A stretch of DNA of 64,000 bases from Planctomycetota bacterium. Its GTDB lineage: Bacteria; Planctomycetota; Phycisphaerae; UBA1845; PWPN01. The stretch lies in assembly GCA_022711465.1 (NCBI GenBank), contig JAKLEZ010000013.1, positions 106,356 to 170,355 on the forward strand, written 5' to 3'. The first letter of the stretch is position 1. Each line of letters begins with the position of its first letter. Below are positions 34,525 through 44,700 of this stretch, piece after piece. Both the position numbers and the translations under genes were made by a program. The notes below the pieces were generated by a model that saw only the letters and a program-made list of their open reading frames with translations, was not told the DNA's origin and did no database searches.

Positions 34525-36672
34525 ATGAAACCCGCGACCATCGTAATGTCTGTCATTGCATCGGCGTGGTTCTTCAGCCTGGCTGCAGCAGCGGAGGAGC
34601 CTGCGGACCTGAGGGTGACCCGGGTGGCGTTGTTCTCCAGCGGGGTGGGCTACTTCGAGTGCAACGCCAAGGTGAAAGACACCGCCAACGCCGAGTTGAA
34701 GTTCCGCACCGCCCAGATCAATGACATTCTTAAGTCTTTGGTGGTACAAGACTTCGACGGGGGATCCATCAGCACGGTGGGCTACGCATCCCGGGATCCG
34801 GTGGAGAAAGCCCTCAGGAGCTTTGGCGTCGATATCACCAGCAAGCCCACCCTGGCCCAGCTTCTCGATCAGCTGCGCGGCGAACCGGTGGTGCTGGCCG
34901 GCCCGCGGAACGTCACCGGTGTGATCCTCGGAGTGGAGAAGAGGAAGATTCAGGTGGAGAAGAACGTGATCGAGGAGGATATGCTTAACCTCCTTACTGA
35001 AGCTGGATTACAGCAGATTCAAATCAGCGGCATCGAGCGGCTCAAGCTCAGCAACGAGAAGATCGACGCCGAGCTGCGTAAGGCTCTGGCGACGCTGGCC
35101 TCGAGCCACGACGCCGACAAGAAGGGCGTAGTGATCCACTTCGACGGCCAGGGCGAGCGGCGGGTGCGGGCCTCGTACCTACTTGAAGCCCCCATCTGGA
35201 AGACCAGCTACCGCCTGGTGCTGGCCCCCGACAAGAAGCCCTTCATTCAGGGCTGGGCAACCGTTGAGAACGCAACCGAGGAGGACTGGAAGAACGTGAA
35301 GCTGTCGCTGGTTTCCGGCCGGCCGATTTCCTTCACCATGGACCTTTACACGCCCCTGTATGTGCCCCGCCCGAAGGAGGAACTCGAGCTGTATGCCTCG
35401 TTGCGTCCACCGGAGTTCGAGGCCGGCAAGGTCTTGTTGGGCGTCGCGGTAGGAGAGGCAGCTGCCAAGCCGGAGGCCACCCCGGCCGCCGTCGCAGCCC
35501 CGTCGGCTCCGGCCCGTGCTGCGGGGAAGGAAGTGCGAAAGGGTCCGGCGGCCGCCCGGCCTTTGGCCCGGGGTCGACTCGCGGTCGAAAGCGGGCAAGG
35601 TATGGCTGGTGGCATGGGAGGCATGGGTGGCGCCGGCTTCGGCGGCCGCCCCCTGGCGGAAGGCGTGGAAGATCTCGGGGAGGGAGTTCAATCCGTGGCC
35701 AGTGCCCAACAGGCGGGCGAACTCTTCGAGTACGTCATTGCCACCCCGGTCACCATCGCTCGCCAGCACTCGGCCATGCTCCCCATCATCAACGAGGAGA
35801 TCGGCGGCGAGAAACTCAGCATCTACAACCCGGCGACACATCCCAAGCATCCACTGAACGGCCTGCAGATCGAGAACACGTCCAAACTCAATCTCATGCA
35901 GGGGCCGATCACCGTGTTCGATGAAAGTGTCTACGCCGGCGACGCCAAGCTGCCCGATCTCAAGCCGGGCGAGAAGCGGCTGGTAGCCTACGCCTTGGAT
36001 CTGGCGGCCGAGGTGACCGTCGATCAGAAGCCCGCACCGGACGAGTTGATCAGCCTGCGAATCGCCAAGGGCACACTTCTGCATCGGCACAAGTACGTCG
36101 ACGAACGCGTGTACACCGTCAAGAACAAGGACGTCAAGAAAGCCCGATCCGTCCTGCTCGAACAGCCCGGCACGAGCGACTGGAAGCTGGTCGAACCCAA
36201 GGAGCCTTTCGAGCGGACCGGAAACCTGTGGCGCTTCAAGGTACCCGTCCCGGCAGGCAAGAGCGTCGAGCAGAAGGTGCGCCTGGAGCGGGTGGCGGAT
36301 GAGTCCGTGGCCCTGACTGACAGCGGCCTGGACCAGATCGACTTCTTCCTGCGGGCCAGGGTCATTTCGCCTAAGGTCAAGGAGGCCATGCAGAAGGTCG
36401 TCGCGCTTCGGACCGCTCTAGACGCCTCCACCAAAGAACTCGCCCTCCGCGAACAGGAAGCCAACGAGGCCGTTCAGGAGCAAGGGCGGATTCGCGAGAA
36501 CGTGAAGGTGCTCGAAAAGAGCAGCGACACCTACCAGAAGCAGATCCGCAAGTTCGACCAGCTCGAGACTCGAATCGAGCAGCTCCGCGAGACGGTGACC
36601 ACCCTTCGTGGGAACACGCAGAAGAACCGCGAGGCCCTGGAGAAGTTCCTCCTCGAACTGGACGTGGAGTAG
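34525..36672 (+). CDS. Secreted DUF4139-domain protein
   Basis: 715 residues; AGGAG precedes the ATG by six bases, and a signal peptide ends at LAAAAEEP. Residues 28-100 (RVTRVALFSSGVGYFECNAKV) and 200-300 (SYLLEAPIWKTSYRLVL, NATEEDWKNVKLSLVSGRPISF) match the two parts of the DUF4139 beta fold. A low-complexity Ala/Pro and Gly-Met linker (about 310-390, with GGMGGMGGAGFGG) follows. The last 85 residues are a coiled coil (EQEANEAVQEQGRIRENVKVLEK ...). The function is unknown. A secreted or periplasmic envelope role is inferred. Confidence 0.82.
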   Translation: MKPATIVMSVIASAWFFSLAAAAEEPADLRVTRVALFSSGVGYFECNAKVKDTANAELKFRTAQINDILKSLVVQDFDGGSISTVGYASRDPVEKALRSFGVDITSKPTLAQLLDQLRGEPVVLAGPRNVTGVILGVEKRKIQVEKNVIEEDMLNLLTEAGLQQIQISGIERLKLSNEKIDAELRKALATLASSHDADKKGVVIHFDGQGERRVRASYLLEAPIWKTSYRLVLAPDKKPFIQGWATVENATEEDWKNVKLSLVSGRPISFTMDLYTPLYVPRPKEELELYASLRPPEFEAGKVLLGVAVGEAAAKPEATPAAVAAPSAPARAAGKEVRKGPAAARPLARGRLAVESGQGMAGGMGGMGGAGFGGRPLAEGVEDLGEGVQSVASAQQAGELFEYVIATPVTIARQHSAMLPIINEEIGGEKLSIYNPATHPKHPLNGLQIENTSKLNLMQGPITVFDESVYAGDAKLPDLKPGEKRLVAYALDLAAEVTVDQKPAPDELISLRIAKGTLLHRHKYVDERVYTVKNKDVKKARSVLLEQPGTSDWKLVEPKEPFERTGNLWRFKVPVPAGKSVEQKVRLERVADESVALTDSGLDQIDFFLRARVISPKVKEAMQKVVALRTALDASTKELALREQEANEAVQEQGRIRENVKVLEKSSDTYQKQIRKFDQLETRIEQLRETVTTLRGNTQKNREALEKFLLELDVE

Positions 36673-37037
36673 GAGTCGACGGCGGCCGTCGCCCCCGTCA
36701 GGTTCACGCTGCGTGGTTTGATCCGCGGGACCGGCCCAGCAAGTCCGCTATGACCTGGTGCGAGCGCGGTGCGGCCGTCGACCCGTTCCGGCGCCGAGAC
36801 CCCTGCGAGCCATGGCTTCCGTCTGCACCCGATTATGCGGTTTTTTACCCATTTGGGGCGCCGCTTGGGGACTATTGCCCGATTTGGACCCGTCCATCGG
36901 CCCTGACGATGCCGTCGATGGCCTTTGGCCGTCTGGCACGGCACGTGAATGATCTCCTTTCGGTTTGCATGCGACCACAAGTGAAGAGAAGGAGAAGGGA
37001 TCAGAGTTCGTGGTGATCGAACGAAAGGAGATCTATC
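36673..37037. other. Intergenic region before the small lipoprotein gene
   Basis: 365 bases. No gene or terminator was recognised after the DUF4139 gene. The last 15 bases hold the AAAGGAG ribosome binding site of the next gene. Confidence 0.5.
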
Positions 37038-37256
37038 ATGACCCGCAAACTGACCAGTCTGTTGATGGTGCTCGGAATGGCCGGGGGGGCCTTGTTTCAG
37101 TCCGGCGGCTGCAATATCGCGATCACGCCCATCGAGCCGGAGGAGGAGGTTTTGACCTCTACCGTCCAGGGCGCGTCGAGTGTTACCCCCGCCTGGGGGC
37201 AGTATCCGAGCGTCTGGGCGACCAGCTACGTGATGGGGGGATGGGGCGGCTACTAA
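37038..37256 (+). CDS. Small secreted lipoprotein-like protein, 72 residues
   Basis: The ATG has AAAGGAG eight bases upstream, a very good ribosome binding site. The product has a basic start (MTRKL), a hydrophobic core (TSLLMVLGMAGGALF) and QSGGC at residues 21-25, close to a lipobox. The mature part is acidic, then rich in Gly, Trp and Tyr, ending VMGGWGGY. A terminator follows at 37309, so it is its own transcript or ends one. No family is recognised. Confidence 0.75.
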   Translation: MTRKLTSLLMVLGMAGGALFQSGGCNIAITPIEPEEEVLTSTVQGASSVTPAWGQYPSVWATSYVMGGWGGY

Positions 37257-37308
37257 CTGGGGAATGGTCAAGGCTGAGAACCGACAAGAACGTTCTTTCG
37301 GAGTCCTC

Positions 37309-37343
37309 GAGGGCCCGGCTTATCAGAGCCGGGCTCTCTTCTT
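37309..37343 (+). terminator. Intrinsic terminator after the small lipoprotein gene
   Basis: GAGGGCCCGGCT (37309-37320), a four- to six-base loop, then AGCCGGGCTCTC (37327-37338) with one G-U pair, followed by TTCTT. Confidence 0.78.
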
Positions 37344-37372
37344 AGGTGGGGACAAGCAGGGCGAAGGTGCGA

Positions 37373-37630
37373 TCAGGGGACGCAGACAACCTCCGTGACT
37401 TCGGGAACGTGCTCCATCAGGTTTCGCTCGACACCCAGCTTCAAGGTCATTTGTGCCGAGGGGCACGCCCGGCAGGCTCCGTGCAGCCGAACCTGGACGA
37501 CGCCGGCCTGGTCGATGTCCACGAACTCCAGGTCACCTCCGTCGGCCTGGATCATCGGCCGGATCTTTGCCACCACTGCCGCCACCCGGTCCTTGACCGA
37601 TCCTTGTCCCTGGTCCGCTGCCTCAGCCAT
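37373..37630 (-). CDS. NifU-like C-terminal domain protein (iron-sulfur scaffold)
   Basis: 85 residues from the ATG at 37630, with GAGGTG six bases upstream. The longer frame to 37726 has no homology. The NifU C-terminal domain covers the protein: RVAAVVAKIRPMIQADGGDLEFVDID, then HGACRACPSAQMTLKLGVERNL with the CxxC cluster site, and VPEVTEVV at the end. Stand-alone domains of this kind carry Fe-S clusters to targets. It follows smc at no great distance but on the far side of it (127 bases downstream of the smc stop), same strand. Confidence 0.9.
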   Translation of the reverse strand: MAEAADQGQGSVKDRVAAVVAKIRPMIQADGGDLEFVDIDQAGVVQVRLHGACRACPSAQMTLKLGVERNLMEHVPEVTEVVCVP

Positions 37631-37757
37631 TTGGCACCTCACGACACAATGCACGGGCTCCTGCCCCAGACGAGGGTCGTTGTCCCGCTGGCTTGTCAGT
37701 CTAGCGGCCGAGCAAAGAAAGGGCAAGTTGCGCTGAGCTCTGGGCGAGGGCCCGGTT

Positions 37758-40700
37758 CTACGCGACCGCGGCGTTGTTCTCTTCGCCGGGCGATTCGAAC
37801 TTGACGCTGACCCGTTTGCTGACTCCCGCTTCCTGCATGGTGACGCCGTAGAGGACGTCGGCCATGCTCATCGTCGCTTTCTGGTGGGTGATCACCAGGA
37901 ACTGGGTGGTGTCCAGGAACTCGGCGATGATCCGATTGAACCGCTCGTTGTTGGCCTCGTCGAGGGCGGCGTCAACCTCGTCCAGGATGGCGAAGGGCGA
38001 CGGCCGGCTCCTGAACACGGCCATGAGCAGGGCGATCGCGGTCATCGTCTTCTCGCCGCCGGAGAGCAGCGAGTTGGTCCGCATTTCCTTCCCCGGCGGG
38101 CGAGCGTGGATCTCGATGCCCGCTTCCAGGACGTCGAGCGGCTGGCCCTCGGGCGGCGTCTCGTAGCTGAGATCGGCTCTCCCGCCGCCGAACAACTTGC
38201 GGAACATGTCATTGAAGTGCCCGCGGACGACCTCGAACGTCTGTGTAAACCGCTCGCGGCACTCGACATTGAGCTGTTCGATCAGCGTTTCGAGCTGGCC
38301 CTTGGCATGGCGGAGGTCGTCGCGCTGCGCGGTCAGGAAACCGGACCGCTCCTCGAGCTTCTCCTGCTCGGCGATGGCATCGAGGTTGACGTTGCCGAGC
38401 CGGCGGATCTTCTCCTTCAGTGCCTCGATCTCGGCCTCCACCGCGGCCCAGTCCTGGTCCTGGTGCTCGTAGCTGGCGTGGGCTTCGGCCAGATTCAGAC
38501 TCAGCTCCTCGCGTACTCGATTGACCAGGTCCTCCATGCGAATGGTGTACTCGCGGAAGTCCATCTGGATGGCGTTGAGCCGCTGCTCGGATTGTTCGAG
38601 CTCGCCGCGATCGGTCTTCAGGCGCACGCCCAGCGTCTCGATTTCGACCGCCATCTGCTCTCGGTGGCGGCCGCTGTCGAGAATGGCCCGATCGAGCCGC
38701 TCCTTATCGGCGTAGAGGTCGGCCAGGCGGCTTTGGGCGGCCAGGATGGTCCGCTCCGCCAGGGTGAGTCGTTGGGCAGCCTGTTGGGCGGCGGCCGCCG
38801 CGGTGCGCACCGCCTCCTCGCTCTGGTGCCGGGATTCGCGAAGACCACGCAGTCGGTCGCTGAGCATGCCGCGCTGCTGGCTCATGCGGCCTGCCTCGAC
38901 CTTGGTGGCCGTGACCCGTTCTGCCAGCTGAGCCCGCTGCTGCCGGACCAGGACGATCTGGGCCTGGGACTCCTGGACGCGACGGTGATGCTCTTCGCTG
39001 GTTCCTTCCAGGTGGGCCAGGGATTCCCGGCTGGCCGACGCCCGCCGGACGGTCTCGCGGATCTGCAATTCGGCAGACGCGATGTCGCCGGCGACCTGGG
39101 GTTGCATGCGGCTCAACCGATCGATCGCATTCTGGTTGGCGCTCCGAGCGGCGTTGTTCTCCGCCTCGGCAGCCCGGGCCTCGTACCGGGCGTTGCGTAA
39201 GGCCTGCTGGGCTTGCTGGAGGCGGGCGGCTTCGGCCGAGGCGTGGTCGAGCCGCTCGGCCATGGCCTCGATCCGGTCATCGACTTCCTGGATCTGGGCG
39301 TCAATCTCGCGCAGCTCGCTCTTGCGCGAGATCAGCCCGGCCCGGGCGCCGGCGGGTCCCAGCTGGCAGATGCCCTGCGGGTCCAGCAGCTCGCCGGTCA
39401 ATGTGACGTACCGATACATCGGCGGGTTCTGGCGAGCCAGCTGGAGGGCGTCGGCCATCGTTCGCACAATGATCGTCCGGCCGAGCAAGTGCCGCACCAG
39501 CGGCTCCGCTTCCTGGGGATAACGCACCAGATTGATGGCGTAGTTGACGAAACCTTCCTGCTGGGTGAAGTCGCGGCCGTCGATGAACGGCGGCAACAGA
39601 TCGAGACAGATTGCCGGCACCCGCCCCGGGAAGTCGGCCAGCATGCCAGCATCTGCCAGCATGAGCCGGCTCTGCTCGACAACCAGATACTGGTCGTATT
39701 CGCCCAAGGCGGTCTCGATCAGGGCCGCGTTGGCCACGTCCGCCGCGATCAGGTCGGCCACCATGCCCCAGACGTACGCGAACGCCCGGCCGGTCGTGTC
39801 CTGCTCCTTGCGGTGCAGAAGCTCGCGCACCCCCGAGTCGACCCCCTCGAGCTTGCGGTCCAGGTCGAGCAGGGTCTGCTTGCGACTGACCATGCCGCTG
39901 CGGTGCTCCTTGGCGGCTGCCAACTGCTGATTCAACTCGCTCTGGTCGGCATCGAGCCGGGCGGCCTCTTGCTGCTGCTCATCGAGCTGTCTGCCGTGCT
40001 CGGCGATGGTCGCGGCCAGCTCCCGGCCTCGTTCGTCCAGTTGGCTCTGATACCCGGTCAGTTCGGCCAGTTCGGCCTGCAGTTCTCCCTGCCGGGCTTG
40101 GAGTCGCTGCTGTTCGGCCTCCAGCTTCTGCTTCTCCCGATCCAGCGACTGCACCTCGTTGTTCAGCTGCGTGGTCCGCCGCACGACCTCGATGATGAGG
40201 GCCTTTTCCTCCTCGCATGCCTGCTCCAGGCCCGCCAGATCGCGGCCCAGCTGTCCGTCCTGGCCGGCCAGCTCGTCCTCGATGCGGTGCACTTCGCGCA
40301 GCCGGTCGTCGACGTCGGCGACTTCCGCCTCCACGGCTTCGATCGACTGCTGCAGCCGGATGGTCTTCTGCCGCTCGCCGGCCAGCCGCTCCTGCTCGCG
40401 GGAACGTACGCCGCCCAGCATGTCCAGCTGCTGCAGCGTCTGCCCGATGCGTTCCCGTTTCTCCGTAATCTCTGCAGTGTTTGAAAGAACCTGCTGGTGT
40501 ATCTGGTGACGATCGCCGTCGAGCCGGTCCAGCTCGGTGCGAAGCCCGGCCTCACGGGTCTCGGCTTCGGTAATCGCCGTTCGCAACCGGGTGACTTCAT
40601 CACCGACGGTCTCAACCTGCGACTTGAGCCCCGCGGCTTGTTCGTTCAGCCGGTGATAGTCGGCCAGGGCGTACATCGCCCGTTTCTCGCGGAGCTGCTG

Positions 40701-41357
40701 GTCATAGACCTGGTAGTTGCGGGCTTTCCCGGCCTGGTACTTGACGCTGCGAAGCTGCTTCTCGACCTCGTCGACAATGTCCTCGAGCCGGAGGAGATTC
40801 TGCTCCGCACGCTCCAGCTTGCGCTCGGCTTCCTTCTTGCGGGCCTTGTAGCGGCTGATCCCCGCCGCCTCCTCGAACACCACCCGTCGCTGAGCGGGGT
40901 TCGCCTGGATCAGGTAGGACACCTTGCCCTGCTCAATGATCGAGTAAGCGGTCACGCCAATCCCGGTATCGAGAAACAACTCCTTGATGTCCTTCAGCCG
41001 GGCGGGCTCGTTGTTGATCAGATACTCGCTCTCCCCGGTGCGATAGAGCCGCCGCGTGATCTTGACCTCGTCGCTGTCCACAGGCAGCTTGCGGTCCTCG
41101 TTGCCAAAGACGAGGTCCACCTGGGCCATGGAGGCACTCTTGCGCGTGCCCGACCCGAAGAAGATCACGTCCTGCATCTGCTCGCCGCGCAAGCTCTTGG
41201 CGCTCTGGTCGCCCAACGCCCATTTGATGGCGTCGACCACGTTGCTCTTGCCGCAGCCGTTCGGGCCGACAATGCCGGTGATTCCCGGCAGGAAATCGAA
41301 ATCGATCTTGTCGGCGAAACTCTTGAAGCCCTGGCAGGTCAGTCGTTTGAGGAACAT
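37758..41357 (-). CDS. smc: Chromosome segregation protein SMC
   Basis: 1199 residues from the ATG at 41357 (MFLKRLTCQGFKSFADK), with GGAGG about 13 bases upstream; a longer frame to 41399 exists. The Walker A is GPNGCGKSN (31-39). Long coiled coils flank a hinge at about 500-660 (GRAFAYVWGMVADLIAADVANAALIETALGEYDQYLVV). The C-terminal head has the signature LLSGGEKTMTAIALLMAV and Walker B FAILDEVDAALDEAN. SMC homodimers with ScpAB organise and segregate the chromosome. ScpA and ScpB genes are not in the window. The promoter at 41493-41521 is upstream. Confidence 0.95.
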   Translation of the reverse strand: MFLKRLTCQGFKSFADKIDFDFLPGITGIVGPNGCGKSNVVDAIKWALGDQSAKSLRGEQMQDVIFFGSGTRKSASMAQVDLVFGNEDRKLPVDSDEVKITRRLYRTGESEYLINNEPARLKDIKELFLDTGIGVTAYSIIEQGKVSYLIQANPAQRRVVFEEAAGISRYKARKKEAERKLERAEQNLLRLEDIVDEVEKQLRSVKYQAGKARNYQVYDQQLREKRAMYALADYHRLNEQAAGLKSQVETVGDEVTRLRTAITEAETREAGLRTELDRLDGDRHQIHQQVLSNTAEITEKRERIGQTLQQLDMLGGVRSREQERLAGERQKTIRLQQSIEAVEAEVADVDDRLREVHRIEDELAGQDGQLGRDLAGLEQACEEEKALIIEVVRRTTQLNNEVQSLDREKQKLEAEQQRLQARQGELQAELAELTGYQSQLDERGRELAATIAEHGRQLDEQQQEAARLDADQSELNQQLAAAKEHRSGMVSRKQTLLDLDRKLEGVDSGVRELLHRKEQDTTGRAFAYVWGMVADLIAADVANAALIETALGEYDQYLVVEQSRLMLADAGMLADFPGRVPAICLDLLPPFIDGRDFTQQEGFVNYAINLVRYPQEAEPLVRHLLGRTIIVRTMADALQLARQNPPMYRYVTLTGELLDPQGICQLGPAGARAGLISRKSELREIDAQIQEVDDRIEAMAERLDHASAEAARLQQAQQALRNARYEARAAEAENNAARSANQNAIDRLSRMQPQVAGDIASAELQIRETVRRASASRESLAHLEGTSEEHHRRVQESQAQIVLVRQQRAQLAERVTATKVEAGRMSQQRGMLSDRLRGLRESRHQSEEAVRTAAAAAQQAAQRLTLAERTILAAQSRLADLYADKERLDRAILDSGRHREQMAVEIETLGVRLKTDRGELEQSEQRLNAIQMDFREYTIRMEDLVNRVREELSLNLAEAHASYEHQDQDWAAVEAEIEALKEKIRRLGNVNLDAIAEQEKLEERSGFLTAQRDDLRHAKGQLETLIEQLNVECRERFTQTFEVVRGHFNDMFRKLFGGGRADLSYETPPEGQPLDVLEAGIEIHARPPGKEMRTNSLLSGGEKTMTAIALLMAVFRSRPSPFAILDEVDAALDEANNERFNRIIAEFLDTTQFLVITHQKATMSMADVLYGVTMQEAGVSKRVSVKFESPGEENNAAVA

Positions 41358-41492
41358 GAAGTCGTGGGGACCTCCTTGTGCCCAGTCTCTACCGGCCATC
41401 CCGGTCGGTTCTGTATCAGCATTCTTCCCCCGTGGCGGCCGTTCGTCACACCGGGTGCAGACACACCCTCGGCCCAGCCCGGACGGCCCTCT

Positions 41493-41521
41493 AATCTACC
41501 CGCCGAATGGTGTTTTGCCAA
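41493..41521 (-). promoter_or_regulatory. Predicted smc promoter
   Basis: On the minus strand TTGGCA (41521-41516), a 17-base spacer, then TAGATT (41498-41493). It lies about 136 bases before the smc start, downstream of the terminator at 41590-41634. Confidence 0.6.
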
Positions 41522-41589
41522 GAAAGAACAACAACATTTTGTGGACCCGCCGTCCAATCGGGGGGCGGCCCCTCGGGGGGGGCGGTGGG

Positions 41590-41634
41590 TAAAAACCGCC
41601 GGGCCCATCGGACGGCGAGATCCGGTGGGCCCGG
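41590..41634 (-). terminator. Intrinsic terminator of the giant secreted protein gene
   Basis: On the minus strand CCGGGCCCA and TGGGCCCGG form a nine-pair stem around a structured loop, then CGG and TTTTT. It lies 78 bases after the stop at 41712. Confidence 0.78.
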
Positions 41635-41711
41635 TTCTTGGATTGACCCTGTCCGGAGCCTTGGCGTTCGTTCATCGGCGCGAGCCAAGGCCGTCAGGTC
41701 CGTCGCAGCCC

Positions 41712-44700
41712 CTACGGGCACGGCGGCGGAGGAAGTTTCTGGCCAATGTTGTTGCGCACCGCGGTCATGTCCAGGGTGTTGATGCGCCCGTCCATGTTGA
41801 TGTCGCAACGGTGGTGGACCAGAGGCACCTCCCCGGTGTTGTTCCGAACCGGGGTCATATCCAGCGTGTTACACCTGCCGTCACCGTTGACGTCACCAAC
41901 GAACGCGACCATACAGATCGAACTGGTCGTGACGTTGCCGGACAGGTCGGTGATGCCCGGGAACCGAATCGAGACCCGGCTGACGTCGGCCACGCCGCTC
42001 ATGTCGATGGTCAGAACCGCGCCCGCGATGGAAACGGAGTTGATGGTGACGGCGCTGCCAGCACTGTCGACCACACTGACGTCGGCGGGCAGAGGCGATC
42101 CGCCGGGCCCACTGCCCATGATGGACTCGTCGAAGGTTACCAGGACCAGCGTCGGGCCGTTCCTGCGGCACTCGACGGCCGCGTCAAAGACGCCCAGCGG
42201 ACTCAGCAGGTCAATGTCGAACGTGCCCATCGTCCCGTGGGTCTTCCGCGACACGGCGGCGGTCATAACCGGCGGAACCCGGTCACGAACCCTGAGATTC
42301 ACCTTTCGCTTGCCACCCTGGTCGAAGACCTTGATGACCACGTTATCGACGTCGGTATCGGCCGAGTTGCCGCCCGCCGCGGAGGTGAACCCGACGTACT
42401 TGACGTTCGGGATGTTCGCGGCCGGGACGGTGTAGTCCCGGATGGCGTGGATCGGACACAGCCCGGGCGGCGTCACCACGACGTTGAGCACGCCGTTCTT
42501 GAACCGGACCACTGCGTGCCAGACGCCGGTATCCTCGAAATCGGGCGAGATTGCCGTCGTGGTCTTGCTGACCACGCTCCCGCCGACGTCCACGCCCACA
42601 TGGTTAGAGTCGGGGTCGAAATTGTTCATGTACCCGTCGAACTCTACCGCAAAGGACTGGGCGGGGAAGTCGCGGTAGCCGATCCCGACACCTTCGGGAT
42701 AGAACGGTCCGGACGGAGCTCCGCTGACCACCATAGTCAAGCCGTCAGGGTCAATGTTGCCTGCGGCATCCGCGTAGTGGCCGGAGACGTTGGCGAGCTG
42801 GAAGTCAAAGGCGACCTCGAAGTCGTTGGAGGTGCCGGGCACAGCCACGGGTGACGGGCTATAGAAAGCGGTGCTCGCCTTGGAGATGAACCCGGAGGAA
42901 ATCAACCGCACCACGCCCTCCGGCAACTGATGATTCGCGAACGGGAAGATCTGCCAGTCCGCCGGCAGCGCGCCGAAGCCTTCGTTGGTCGCGAGGGTAT
43001 AGACGTTGCCGTTGGTCGTATTGGCAAAAGTGACCGTGTCGTTGTAGAGGCCGGCCGGGAACGCATTGGCCAGCGCATTGATGGACACGGTGACGTTGGT
43101 TGAAGCTCCCGGAGTCAGAGAACCGGCCAGCGGCGGGGAGAGGGTCACCCACGGCTGGAGGTTGGCCGCCGACCAGTTGATGGTCTGTCCGCCGGCGTTG
43201 GTGAGCGTGTAGCTCTTGCTGCCCGGGACGAACGGCCCGCCCGGATTGCCCACGCTGTTCAGGTCGTCCGCCGGGTAGACCTCGAGCACGCCGGCGGGCG
43301 TCGCCGAGATCTGGACCGTGTAGTCCTCCACCTCGCCGTCGCGTGCATGGCCGATGTAAGAGAGGCCCCCGGCCGTACTGAAGCGGAACCGGGCGAAGGT
43401 GGTGCCTCCGGCGGCCGTGATCGGAACCGGGAAGACCAGGGAGTTGACGCCGGCCAGGAGAGGCACGTCGGCGAAGATCTGATCACCGCCATCGGCCCAC
43501 GAGCCGTTGCCGCCGAAGTCGAGCCAGGCACTGAGCAATCCGGGCGCCGACGCGATGACGTCCACGCAGCCTAGATGACCGGGCGTCAGCGGCGTGTTCC
43601 GGAAGGACACGCCGTCCTCGTCCGCCAGGGCGGCCAGATCATCTCCCGTCGCGGTGGGGTTCGGCTGCCCGTCGCCCTCCGCGTCGATCAATGCACCCAA
43701 CATGAGGCCCGGAACCACCGTATGGCGGGCTCCGTTGTTGCCCAGCAGGGTGGGGTAGGTGGGGTCAGGCGCGTCGCCGAAGTCATCGGTTGGGTCAACC
43801 ACTTCGAAAACGCCCGTGATCGCGAAGGCCAGATCCATGGATTCTCGAGCCATGGGATGGTTGCCGCCGTAATGCAGCTCCTTCCAGCCCGGCACGGGAT
43901 GGGTCAGATCCATGTAGCAGGCGTCGTCGTTCCAGTGCTCCAGCGAGCTCTTCCACCCCAAGGCGAAGAGGGCGTCGTCAGCCTTGTACTTCACGCCGAG
44001 CCAGTAAATGGTCCCTTCTCGCTGGCGGAAGGCTTCGTCCTTACTGATGTAGAAGTCGTACTGGTAGATCCGCGTGTCGCCCGGGAACTGCCATTCCCCG
44101 GTCACAGGATCGTGCCACCATTCAGCCCGATCGTGGAGACACAGTCCGGCCTTGTACTCGCCGGGATTGAAGTGCTTCTTCCACAGCACGATGCCCGGAT
44201 GACTGAACGGCACCTGCGGTGACGACACCGGCACATCCGCGTACAAGGTCAAGGTGAAGCCCAGGCTGGCCGGGCCCTGGGGCGGCATGATGTCGTGGAG
44301 GAACGAGGTCCAGATGTGAATGTCGGTGATCGGCCCGCTCATGGTGCACTTGAAGTCGTCGGCCAGCTCGACCTTGGAGTTGTCCACATCCACGCCCGTG
44401 GTCTGGACGTCGGGTCGCTGCAGCCACTTCACCGGGGCGATCGTGATGAGGTAGTCCTCCACCTCGCCATTGGGGGCCGGGCCGGTGAAGGACAGTCCCT
44501 GCACCAGGCTCAGCCGGAACCGGGCGAACGTTTGGCCTACCGCGGTAATCGCTCCCGGAACGAAGGTCAGGTTGTTGACGCCGTTGGCTACGGGCACGTC
44601 GGTGAAGATCTGCTCCCCGGGGTTGGCCCAGGAGCCATTGCCGTCGAGATCGACCCAGGCGCTGAGATATGCCACCGCGGTGGTGGAATTCGTGACCGCC

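Larger units (their letters stand above)
41358..41711. other. Intergenic region between the giant secreted protein gene and smc
   Basis: 354 bases. It holds the smc promoter (41493-41521) and the terminator of the upstream gene (41590-41634), both on the minus strand. Between them is a G-rich stretch, 41560-41589, with runs of six, eight and three G. Confidence 0.6.

Noticed and set aside
41560..41589. Possible G-quadruplex between the giant protein gene and smc
   Set aside because: Runs of G are present, but one of the four needed tracts is only two bases unless long runs are split. GC-rich background explains it.
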